A program made the position numbers and the translations under genes. Shown one piece after another: positions 57,094 through 64,000 of a stretch of 64,000 bases of DNA. Numbering within the stretch: position 1 is the stretch's first letter; each line of letters begins with the position of its first letter. The stretch spans positions 186,001 to 250,000 of the forward strand of contig NZ_JACHGV010000001.1 of the NCBI RefSeq assembly GCF_014202475.1. Direction: 5' to 3'. The notes beneath the pieces were generated by a model, which was given only the letters and a program-made list of their open reading frames with translations, had not been told where the DNA came from and ran no database searches. This DNA is from Streptomyces paradoxus (lineage in GTDB: Bacteria > Actinomycetota > Actinomycetes > Streptomycetales > Streptomycetaceae).

Positions 57094-58281
57094 TCAGTCC
57101 GCCCGCACCGGATGCGTGAGGTTCGCTCCGGTCGCCGGGTCGAACACGTGGGCCTTGGCCATGTCGACCCGCAGCTCCAGCGGTTCTCCCTCGCGGGCAC
57201 GCGTGGCGGCGTCCAGGCGGGCCACGAGGTGACTGGTGTCGGCGCCGGTGTCGCGCAGGCCCGAGTCCTTGGCCAGCTCCTCCAGTTCGGTGGTTGTCGC
57301 GGGCCCGCCCTCCGCGGCGAAGTAGACATACGCATCGGAGCCCAGGGACTCCAGTACCTCCACGGTGACGGTGAAGACCGGGCCCGTCCGGTCCCGGTCA
57401 TGTGACAGGGCCACGTCCTCGAATGCCTCCGGTCGCAACCCGACGATGACCTCACGGGGCGCGTTCTGGCGTTCCAGCGCCTGCCTCGTACGGTCGTCGA
57501 GGGTCAGGTCGCCCAGGGGCGAGCGCAGGGCACCACCCTCCAGAGTGGCGTTCAGGAAGTTCATCGCCGGGGAGCCGATGAAGCCGGCGACGAAGATGTT
57601 GCGCGGCAGGTCGTACAGCTCGGCGGGTGTGCCGATCTGCTGGACCAGGCCCTGTCTCATGACCACGACGCGGTCGCCCAGCGTCATCGCCTCGGTCTGG
57701 TCGTGGGTGACGTACACGGTGGTCGTGCCGAGGCTCCGCTGCAGCCGGGAGATCTGAGTGCGCATCTGGACCCGGAGTTTGGCGTCCAGGTTGGACAGTG
57801 GCTCGTCCATCAGGAACGCCTTGGGATCACGGACGATCGCCCGCCCCATGGCCACCCGCTGGCGCTGACCGCCTGAGAGGTTGGCGGGCTTGCGGTCCAA
57901 GTGCTCGGTGAGGTCGAGGATCCGGGCGGCGTGCGTCACCTTGGCGTCGATGGTGTCCTTGTCCACCTTCGCCAGGCGCAGCGGGAAGCCCATGTTCTCC
58001 CGGACGCTCATGTGCGGATACAGGGCGTAGCTCTGGAACACCATGGCCACGTCTCGTTCCTTGGGAGCCAGGTCGTTGACGACTCGGTCTCCGATGCGCA
58101 GGGTGCCTTCCGTGATGTCCTCGAGCCCGGCGATCATGTTCAGGGTGGTGGACTTGCCGCATCCCGACGGACCGACCAGGATCACGAACTCGCCGTCGGC
58201 GATCTCGAGGTCCACGTCCTTCACGGCGAGGGACCCGTCGGGAAAGCGCTTCGTGACTCCCTCAAGGATGATCTCGGCCAT
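57094..58281 (-). CDS. Sugar ABC transporter ATPase (UgpC/SugC/MsmK type)
   Basis: A 395-residue ATPase: Walker A VGPSGCGKSTTL, signature [15 protein letters not shown], Walker B KAFLMDEPLSNLDAKL, H-loop VTHDQTEAM. A C-terminal regulatory OB-type (TOBE) domain of about 150 residues is typical of carbohydrate importers. It energises the two permeases encoded just upstream (27 nt gap). Having its own ATPase gene in the operon is like mycobacterial SugC and unlike many Streptomyces sugar systems that borrow the shared MsiK. Confidence 0.93.
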   Translation of the reverse strand: MAEIILEGVTKRFPDGSLAVKDVDLEIADGEFVILVGPSGCGKSTTLNMIAGLEDITEGTLRIGDRVVNDLAPKERDVAMVFQSYALYPHMSVRENMGFPLRLAKVDKDTIDAKVTHAARILDLTEHLDRKPANLSGGQRQRVAMGRAIVRDPKAFLMDEPLSNLDAKLRVQMRTQISRLQRSLGTTTVYVTHDQTEAMTLGDRVVVMRQGLVQQIGTPAELYDLPRNIFVAGFIGSPAMNFLNATLEGGALRSPLGDLTLDDRTRQALERQNAPREVIVGLRPEAFEDVALSHDRDRTGPVFTVTVEVLESLGSDAYVYFAAEGGPATTTELEELAKDSGLRDTGADTSHLVARLDAATRAREGEPLELRVDMAKAHVFDPATGANLTHPVRAD

Positions 58282-58307
58282 GGATGGTGCCTCCTTGCCT
58301 TCCCCGT

Positions 58308-59141
58308 TCAGCCCTTGACTGCCCCGGAGGTCAGTCCGGCGACGATCCGCCGCTGGAAGAGCAGGACGAAAACGATGATCGGGATGGTGATGACGACAGC
58401 GGCGGCGGCGATCGACCCTGTGGGCTGCTGGAACTGGGAACTCCCGGTGAAGAACGCGATCGCGGCGGGCACGGTGCGCGCGGACTCGGTGGACGTCAAC
58501 GAGATCGCGAACAGGAAGTCGTTCCAGCAGAAGATGAACACGAGAATGGCCGTGGTGAACACGCCCGGCGCGGCCAGAGGCGCGATGACCAGCCGAAAGG
58601 CCTGCGCGGGCGTCGCCCCGTCGACCTTGGCGGCCTTCTCCAGATCCCAGGGGATCTCCCGGAAGAACGCCGACAGGGTGTAGATCGCCAGAGGCAGGGA
58701 GAAGGTCATGTACGGGATGATCAGCCCGATCCAGGTGTCGAAGATCCCGATGATCCGCTCGATGTTGAACAGCGGTGACACCAGGGAGATCGGCGGGAAC
58801 ATGGCGATCAGCAGGGACATGCCGATGAGTACCCGCTTGCCGGGGAACCGCAGCCGGGCCACCGCGTAGGCGGCCATGGTGCCCAGGGCCACCGCGATCA
58901 CCGTGGCGATCAGGGCGATGCCGATCGAGTTGATCAGCGCACGGGTGAACTCGGCGGTCTCGAAGATGCCCCGGTAGTTCTCCCAGGTCCAGTCCCTGGG
59001 GATGTAGTCACCGTCCGTCAGGGTGCCGGGGTCCTTGAACGACAGCGCGGCGATCCACCACACCGGGAACAGGGCGTACAGCACCACCACCACGTTCAGG
59101 ACGCCCCATCGGGCGGCATGTGTCTTTCCCACGGCGGCCAT
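58308..59141 (-). CDS. Sugar ABC transporter permease (MalG/SugB type)
   Basis: A 277-residue permease with six hydrophobic segments and the EAA-loop motif [26 protein letters not shown] that contacts the ATPase. It ends [18 protein letters not shown], as MalG-type subunits do. ATG 59141 overlaps the stop of the other permease by one base (TGATG); longer in-frame readings run through that gene in the wrong frame. Confidence 0.93.
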   Translation of the reverse strand: MAAVGKTHAARWGVLNVVVVLYALFPVWWIAALSFKDPGTLTDGDYIPRDWTWENYRGIFETAEFTRALINSIGIALIATVIAVALGTMAAYAVARLRFPGKRVLIGMSLLIAMFPPISLVSPLFNIERIIGIFDTWIGLIIPYMTFSLPLAIYTLSAFFREIPWDLEKAAKVDGATPAQAFRLVIAPLAAPGVFTTAILVFIFCWNDFLFAISLTSTESARTVPAAIAFFTGSSQFQQPTGSIAAAAVVITIPIIVFVLLFQRRIVAGLTSGAVKG

Positions 59142-60100
59142 CAGCGCTTCACCTCCGCGCCGGGTGCGGCGGCGCCGAACAGTTTGACGAAGGTGAAGGC
59201 GATGATCCCGACGCAGATGAAGATCAGGACCGAGATCGCCGACCCGATGCCCAGGTTCAGCGCGGTGAACAGGTTGTCGTACCCGAGGATCGACAGCGAG
59301 CCGGTCCCCTGGGCGCCCGCGGTCAGGACGTAGATGTTGTCGAAGATCCGGAACGCGTCCAGTGTGCGGAAGAGCAGGGCCACCAGGATGGCCGGCTTCA
59401 TCAGCGGCAGCATGATCTTGGTGAAGCGCTGCCATGCGGTGGCACCGTCCACCATGGCCGCCTTCAGGGTCTCCTCGGGGACCAGTGCGAGGCCCGCGAG
59501 CAGCAGCAGGGCCATGAACGGCGTCGTCTTCCACACCTCGGCGAGGATGATCAGCCAGAGGGCGGGCCACTGCTCGGTCAGCGGAGCCTCTCCGCTGGGC
59601 AGCAACTCGGCGAGGTATCCGAGGTCCGGTGTCCAGGCGTACTGCCAGGAGAAGGCGGCGACCACGGTGACGATCCCATAGGGAACGAGGACCGAGGTGC
59701 GGATGACGCCGCGCCAGAAGATCGTGCGATGCATCACCAGGGCGAGCCCCATTCCGAGGACCAGTTCGATCGCCACGGACACCGCTGTGATGAACAGCGT
59801 CACCCAGAACGCGTCCCACCAGAACGGGGAGGACAGCACGGCTCCGTAGTTGCTCAGGCCCACGAACTCCGCCCGTCCGGGAAAGCGCAGGTCGTACCGC
59901 TGGAGGGACAGGTAGACGGCGTACCCGATGGGGTAGGCGGTCACGGCGATCATGACGACGACGGCGGGCGCGCAGAGCAGCCAGCCGAGCCGCCGCTCCT
60001 GCCGGGCGCCCGCCGACAGTGCCGCCTGCTCCGGCCCCTTCCGCTCCGTCTCCGCTTCGGGGGGCGGTGGGGCTCCGGCGGGTTGCGCCCGCGTGCTCAT
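59141..60100 (-). CDS. Sugar ABC transporter permease (MalF/SugA type)
   Basis: A 319-residue permease: a Pro/Ala-rich cytoplasmic N-terminus, about six hydrophobic segments and the EAA-loop motif [29 protein letters not shown]. It pairs with the permease encoded next. ATG 60100 follows the binding-protein gene by 70 nt. Confidence 0.93.
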   Translation of the reverse strand: MSTRAQPAGAPPPPEAETERKGPEQAALSAGARQERRLGWLLCAPAVVVMIAVTAYPIGYAVYLSLQRYDLRFPGRAEFVGLSNYGAVLSSPFWWDAFWVTLFITAVSVAIELVLGMGLALVMHRTIFWRGVIRTSVLVPYGIVTVVAAFSWQYAWTPDLGYLAELLPSGEAPLTEQWPALWLIILAEVWKTTPFMALLLLAGLALVPEETLKAAMVDGATAWQRFTKIMLPLMKPAILVALLFRTLDAFRIFDNIYVLTAGAQGTGSLSILGYDNLFTALNLGIGSAISVLIFICVGIIAFTFVKLFGAAAPGAEVKR

Positions 60101-60170
60101 CTCGGGCCGCCCGGGGACGAGGCCCGCGCGCTGCTGCGCCGGGCGACGACGTGGTGCGAAAGGTGGTGGT

Positions 60171-61460
60171 TCACGGGATCACACCCTCGGATCGCAGGGC
60201 ATCGTCGATCTGCTCCCTGATGGTGTTGACGGAGCTCTCCGGTTTGATCCCGGACGGCGGAGACAGCGTGTGGGAGACCGCGATCGACACGTTCTGGTAG
60301 ACCGGAGTGATCGGGCGCACACTCGCCGACTCCAGCGCGGCCAGCACCTCCGCGGAGAAGGGGTACGCCTTCATGAACGCGGGCTCGTCGTACAGGGCGC
60401 GCAGGGTGGGCGGCAGGCCGCCCTCGAGCGCGGCGGTGAGCTGGTTCTCCCTGTTGCGCAGGCACAGTGCCGCCTCGAAGGCCAGGTCCGGGTGGCGCGA
60501 GTAGGCGCTCACCGCCAGGTCGATGCCGCCGATGGTGGGCCGTGCCGGGCGGTTCGCGTCGACCCGGGGGTACGGCGCCCAGCGGAAGTTCTTGAACAGC
60601 TCGGGGTTGTTCGCCTTCATCGACGGATAGACGAAGGGGTAGTTGAGCTCGAACGCCGCCACCCCCGACTCCATGGCCAGGCGGTTCTGGTCCTCCATCT
60701 GGTTGGGCAAGGAGGGGTCCGCGGCCGGGGACGTCGCCAGCTCACGCATGATCCCCGCAGCCCGCACAGCGGGAGGACCGAGGGACGGCTCGGTCGCGCT
60801 CGCGTTGAGGATGGAGCCGCCCGCACTGTTGATCAGGGTGTTGAACCAGACGGTCAGACCCTCGTACTGGGCGCCCTGGATCTCGACGAAGTGCGGTTTG
60901 CCCTGCCGGGCGAGGGCGCCGGCCATGTCCAGCATCTCGGCCCAGGTCCTGGGCGGTGTGGGCACCAGGTCCTTGCGGTACCACAGGAGCTGGGTGTTGG
61001 TGTTGTACGGGACGGCGTACAGCTTGCCCTTCCAGGTCGAGGTCTGCAGCGGTACGCGCAGAGTGCCCTCGACGGCCTGCCGCTTCGCCGCTCCTGTCCA
61101 TTCCCGGATCCAGCGCGCCTCGGCGAACTCCGCCGCCCAGGTGACGTCCAGGCCCAGGATGTCGAGCGAGTCGTCCTCGGCGGCGAGCCTGCGGACCATC
61201 TGCTGACGCTGACCGTCGGCGGCACGCGGGAGCTTGTTGTAGCTGATCCGGTAGCGGCCGCCCGACGCCTGGCTGCACCGGTCGGCGGCCTTCTGGAGCG
61301 CACCGGAGTCGTCGGGGAAGTTGTACCAGTTGAGGGTGGGCCTGCCGGAGCCTTCGTCGCTGCCACAGGCGGCGAGCGCCGACGCAAGCAACGGCAGTAC
61401 GGCGAACGCCCGCAGCCATCGCGTCCCTCTGGGGTGTCCCCTCGCGTGCACGCGCTCCAC
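60171..61460 (-). CDS. Sugar-binding lipoprotein (LpqY/ThuE-like)
   Basis: An extracellular solute-binding protein of family 1, about 429 residues. The signal sequence ends in the lipobox ALAAC. LNWYNFPDDSGALQKAADRCSQASGGRYRISYNKLP follows, then AVPYNTNTQLLWYRKDLV and GGIDLAVSAYSRHPDLAFEA, which resembles the LpqY/ThuE group that binds trehalose; the sugar here is an inference. The start is GTG 61460 or, with a better spaced GGAG, GTG 61451. It is the first gene of the four-gene importer operon. Confidence 0.9.
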   Translation of the reverse strand: MERVHARGHPRGTRWLRAFAVLPLLASALAACGSDEGSGRPTLNWYNFPDDSGALQKAADRCSQASGGRYRISYNKLPRAADGQRQQMVRRLAAEDDSLDILGLDVTWAAEFAEARWIREWTGAAKRQAVEGTLRVPLQTSTWKGKLYAVPYNTNTQLLWYRKDLVPTPPRTWAEMLDMAGALARQGKPHFVEIQGAQYEGLTVWFNTLINSAGGSILNASATEPSLGPPAVRAAGIMRELATSPAADPSLPNQMEDQNRLAMESGVAAFELNYPFVYPSMKANNPELFKNFRWAPYPRVDANRPARPTIGGIDLAVSAYSRHPDLAFEAALCLRNRENQLTAALEGGLPPTLRALYDEPAFMKAYPFSAEVLAALESASVRPITPVYQNVSIAVSHTLSPPSGIKPESSVNTIREQIDDALRSEGVIP

Positions 61461-61895
61461 ACCTCGCTTCCGGACGGTGGCACGGGCTCGGGCCTCGCAG
61501 TGCTTACCTCCCGGCGAACACTAAAGATCATCCAACGCGACATCAAGGACATCTGACACCAAATGACTCATCAGTCAGATCCGAGGCAGACATGGCGTCG
61601 GCAAAGATCCGCGTCCCGAGGTGCCCAAGGTGTCAGGGCTCAGAGGGAAAGGCCCGTTGGTCTTGGGGTGCCGCCGAGGCACCGTCACCTGCTTGGAGCC
61701 CACGTCCACGCCCCGGAAGAATCGGACAGTTCAATTCCGGTTAGCGCTGCTCCCGGTGCTTTGACAGGGGCGGTTGCGTCACCGTTCCATGCCAAAGCCC
61801 CAGTGCGACGACCTCGGGAGGGTCTGCGTGCACGCCGTGTCGGGCGGTGTCATCAGGCCACACCATCCAGCGTTTTCGCCTCGCTCTGATGATCA
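61461..61895. other. Intergenic region upstream of the sugar importer operon
   Basis: About 435 nt. The part next to the importer (61530-61580) has a lower GC content and carries the CTTGATGTCG motif and inverted repeats, so it probably holds the promoter and operator. The rest (61581-61895) contains an open frame at 61563-61889 on the + strand, but without ribosome binding site, codon bias or recognisable product, so I see no gene in it. Confidence 0.6.
61551..61580 (-). promoter_or_regulatory. Nested inverted repeats, candidate operator of the sugar importer
   Basis: ATCTGAC (61551-61557) and GTCAGAT (61574-61580) form a perfect 7-bp inverted repeat with a 16-nt centre. The inner sequence TGACT-CATC-AGTCA (61564-61577) is also self-complementary. 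It lies about 90 nt upstream of the binding-protein gene. Confidence 0.5.
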
Positions 61896-61930
61896 AGGGG
61901 CCGTTTCAGATCTCCTCTGAAACGGCCCCT
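61896..61930 (-). terminator. Terminator of tRNA-Pro
   Basis: Perfect 15-bp stem (AGGGGCCGTTTCAGA with TCTGAAACGGCCCCT) and 5-nt loop, 19 nt beyond the 3' end of the tRNA on its strand. Confidence 0.9.
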
Positions 61931-61949
61931 GACCTGCGACTTCGTAAAG

Positions 61950-62023
<74 letters not shown>

Positions 62024-62066
62024 ATGCGTCTCGCGCGGGTGAACCGCGTGATCACGCAGGTCAACC

Positions 62067-62288
62067 CTACCGCATGCGGACTCGGCCGCCGGCCCGTGCC
62101 GACGGCCGATCCGGGCGCCGGGTCCAGCCGGCGAGACCCACCGTCGAGACGGCGACGGCGAGGACGGCCCACCAGGGGAGGTCAGCCTTGGTCGCGTGCC
62201 CCGCGCAGGCGGCCACGGCCAGGACTGCCGTCACGACACCTCCGGCCAGTCCGGACCGCCGGGCGGGCCCTTGCCGCGTCTCGTCCAC
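62067..62288 (-). CDS. Small membrane protein, 73 residues
   Basis: GTG 62288 with GGGGAG 6-7 nt upstream opens a 73-residue frame with two hydrophobic segments (GLAGGVVTAVLAVAAC and WWAVLAVAVSTVGLAGW) and a basic C-terminus. I do not recognise a family. The clear ribosome binding site and membrane character support a real gene; a longer in-frame reading to 62864 overlaps the cupin gene and is rejected. It is followed by the tRNA-Pro gene on the same strand. Confidence 0.65.
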   Translation of the reverse strand: MDETRQGPARRSGLAGGVVTAVLAVAACAGHATKADLPWWAVLAVAVSTVGLAGWTRRPDRPSARAGGRVRMR

Positions 62289-62555
62289 GTCCTGCTCCCC
62301 CTTCGCCCGCACTTGCGCACCCGGGTATCTCAACTCCCGGGCATATGCCGCAAACAATACGCGAGTTGGCGGGAACTCCCGACCAGGGCATAGGGGTTGA
62401 GACGGACGAAGACGGGGAGCCTGCGAGCCGCTTCCGGCCGCCGGCCGCACCCCCGCGGTCCAGGGAGCAGGGGCGACGGAGTGTCCGCCCGGCCCGGTCG
62501 GCACCCCACACTCTGTCGAGGCCGCTCCCCCGCTCACCGGGGCTAGGGTCGCCGC

Positions 62556-62900
62556 ATGACGCACAGCTTCGTACTGCACATCCCCGACGCCGAGCTCGAA
62601 CCCGACCCCCTCGCGCCCGAGCAGATCGTCTCCGGGACGCCCGAGGTGACCGGGAAAGTGGTCTGGGAGTCGGAGGACGGCCGTCAGGTCCGGGGCGTCT
62701 GGCAGATCACGCCCGGCGTGGTCACCGACACCGAGGCCGACGAGCTGTTCGTCGTGATCAGCGGTTCGGCGACGATCGAGGTCGAGGGCGGGCCGACGCT
62801 CACGGTCGGGCCGGGCGACCTGGCCGTCCTGCGCGAGGGCGACCGTACGACGTGGACGGTGCACGAGACGCTGCGCAAGGCGTACGCGATCAACCTCTGA
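62556..62900 (+). CDS. Small cupin protein of the DUF861 (ureidoglycine aminohydrolase-like) type
   Basis: A 114-residue single-domain cupin: GVWQITPGVVTDTEADELFVVISGSATIEVEGG and LTVGPGDLAVLREGDRTTWTVHETLRKAYAI. The Glu-Phe in DELF and the final TWxVHExLRK are typical of the cupin_3/DUF861 group, whose members are mostly uncharacterised; metal ligands are reduced compared with classical cupins. It is monocistronic and converges on the LacI-family gene with a 13-nt gap. Confidence 0.87.
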   Translation: MTHSFVLHIPDAELEPDPLAPEQIVSGTPEVTGKVVWESEDGRQVRGVWQITPGVVTDTEADELFVVISGSATIEVEGGPTLTVGPGDLAVLREGDRTTWTVHETLRKAYAINL

Positions 62901-62913
62901 GCGAGGTGAGCGA

Positions 62914-63912
62914 TCAGGGCGCCGGGGCCGTCGACCCTCTGATCTCCAGGGTGGGCGTGGCCAGTTGGACCCGGCCCGCTCCGTCGAGGCCCTCGAAGCG
63001 CTCCAGGAGGCAGCGGGCCGCGCGGCGGCCGACCTCGTGGCTCGTGTTGTCCACCGTCGTGAGCCACACGTGCCGCAGCCGGGCGATGCTCGTGTTGTCG
63101 TAGCCGACGACGGACAGGTCGCGCGGGACGCGCAGTCCCAGCTCCTCGGCCGCCGAGAGCACGCCGATGGCGGCCATGTCGTTGACGGCGAAGACGGCCG
63201 TGGGCCGCTCGTGACGGCTGAGCAGCCGGACGGTCGTGCGGTAGCCGCCCTCCTCGGTCATGTCGCTCGGCTCGACCACCGCCCGCTCCGCCAGGCCGTG
63301 CCGGCGTATGGCCGCCTCGAAGCTGTCGCGCCGCAGCTCGCCCACCGCGCCGTAGCCCGCGATGTGCGCGATACGGCGGTGCCCGAGGCCGATCAGGTGC
63401 TCGGCGACGAGCCGGGCGCCCTGCTCGTCGTCGCCCGCCACCACGTCCACGCCCGGCGGGGCCGGTTCGCGGGAGCCGGCCAGCACGACCGGGATACGCC
63501 CCGCCACCGCTCCGAGGGCCGCCGGGTCGGGCAGCGTGCCGACCACGACCAGGCCGTCGACGCGCAGGTCCAGCAGCGGGTCGGCCGGGTCCTGGCCGGT
63601 GCGGCGGTTGAGACGGGCGTCGGCCAGCAGCATGTGCAGGCCGTTGGCGTGCAGCAGGGAGTTCAGGCCGTCGAGGAGGTCGACGAACCAGGGGTTGCGC
63701 AGGTCGTTCAGGAGGACGCCGACCGTGCGGGTGCGCCGCTCGCTGAGGCTGCGGGCGGCGGCGTTGGGCCGGTAGCCGAGCTCCTGGGCGGCCCGGAGCA
63801 CTGCGTCCCGCTTCTCGGGGCGTACCTGGTCGGAGCCGCGCAGCACGAGGGAGACCAGCGACTTGGAGACACCGGCCCTTTCGGCCACGTCCCGGATCGT
63901 CGGCGGTCTCAT
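62914..63912 (-). CDS. LacI-family transcriptional regulator
   Basis: A 332-residue regulator: N-terminal helix-turn-helix and hinge in TIRDVAERAGVSKSLVSLVLRGSDQVRPEKRDAVLRAAQELGYRPNAAARSLSERRT, then a periplasmic-binding-protein-like effector domain ending DLSVVGYDNTSIARL. ATG 63912 gives the canonical LacI start; a reading nine residues longer is not needed. It binds an unknown sugar or related ligand. No structural gene is adjacent in the window, and the target may lie to the right of 64000. Confidence 0.93.
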   Translation of the reverse strand: MRPPTIRDVAERAGVSKSLVSLVLRGSDQVRPEKRDAVLRAAQELGYRPNAAARSLSERRTRTVGVLLNDLRNPWFVDLLDGLNSLLHANGLHMLLADARLNRRTGQDPADPLLDLRVDGLVVVGTLPDPAALGAVAGRIPVVLAGSREPAPPGVDVVAGDDEQGARLVAEHLIGLGHRRIAHIAGYGAVGELRRDSFEAAIRRHGLAERAVVEPSDMTEEGGYRTTVRLLSRHERPTAVFAVNDMAAIGVLSAAEELGLRVPRDLSVVGYDNTSIARLRHVWLTTVDNTSHEVGRRAARCLLERFEGLDGAGRVQLATPTLEIRGSTAPAP

Positions 63913-63913
63913 G

Positions 63914-63959
63914 GCATGGACCGTTCCATGCGGCGCCACGGCTTGTCAAAGGGTTGACA
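63914..63959. promoter_or_regulatory. Two inverted repeats at the LacI-gene promoter
   Basis: GCATGGA-CCGT-TCCATGC (63914-63931) and TGTCAA-AGGG-TTGACA (63944-63959) are perfect inverted repeats directly upstream of the LacI-type gene. They are candidate operators for autoregulation or for a divergent gene beyond the window. Confidence 0.55.
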
Positions 63960-64000
63960 GCGTCGGCGAACCCCACTCAGGGTGGCCTGGACAAGTTCTG

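Noticed and set aside
59142..59819. Extension of the MalG-type permease frame through the MalF-type gene
   Set aside because: The extension is out-of-frame sequence of the neighbouring permease; TGATG coupling at 59141 marks the start.
61563..61889. 108-codon open frame on the + strand upstream of tRNA-Pro
   Set aside because: No ribosome binding site, no codon bias, no recognisable product, and it overlaps the importer control region.

Overview
The window is very GC-rich, gene-dense actinobacterial DNA. Codon use, GTG/TTG starts, DmdR/IdeR-type iron boxes, a monomeric isocitrate dehydrogenase, a LAL-type LuxR regulator and a complete coelichelin siderophore cluster all point to a Streptomyces chromosome. 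No insertion sequence, prophage or CRISPR array was seen.

Region 1 (1-7.35 kb) is an operon of tightly overlapping genes that enters the window already running. It holds the end of a lysine N6-hydroxylase, a stand-alone cupin, a DAO-type FAD oxidoreductase, a methionyl-tRNA-synthetase-like protein, an ATP-grasp ligase, an MFS transporter and a threonine-aldolase-like PLP enzyme, closed by a hairpin terminator. The first four match the parts of the known hydrazine-forming (N-N bond) machinery that makes hydrazinoacetate from lysine and glycine. Here the cupin and MetRS-like parts are separate genes rather than the fusion seen in characterised systems. The product is not identified.

Region 2 (7.4-33.3 kb) is the coelichelin locus cchA-cchK: formyltransferase, ornithine N5-hydroxylase, FecCD/ATPase/lipoprotein uptake system, heterodimeric ABC exporter, three-module NRPS, esterase and MbtH protein. 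At least five good iron boxes (16-18 of 19 matches) sit in its promoters. The NRPS specificity codes read formyl-hydroxy-ornithine, threonine and hydroxy-ornithine. Attached to it is an iron-boxed argB paralogue and, in the MbtH operon, an amidohydrolase and an N-acetylglutamate-synthase-like acetyltransferase, which looks like dedicated ornithine supply. The exporter halves CchG and CchI have complementary degenerate ATP sites.

Region 3 (33.4-46.6 kb) is more ordinary: a MarR regulator, a CitA/DcuS-type two-component pair, a lipoprotein, a multidrug-type ABC exporter behind a near-perfect SoxR box, a LPG-synthase-like membrane protein, an MscS channel, a secreted M1 aminopeptidase, icd, a DUF5713 protein and an N-formylglutamate amidohydrolase-like protein.

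Region 4 (46.6-55 kb) is a protease and regulator island: an S8 peptidase / ECF-type sigma factor / small acidic protein operon, a divergent TPR-CHAT (caspase-like) protein, a LAL-type LuxR regulator, and a metzincin-like protein whose zinc motif reads HQIGH instead of HEIGH. A 13-bp sequence is repeated exactly in the two divergent intergenic regions of this island. It is followed by a 12-bp inverted repeat and a perfect 32-bp palindrome.

Region 5 (55-64 kb) has a cation/proton antiporter, a 25-residue bL37-like ribosomal protein gene with a very strong terminator, a four-gene LpqY-SugABC-like sugar ABC importer, tRNA-Pro(GGG) with its terminator, a small membrane protein, a cupin protein and a LacI-family regulator.
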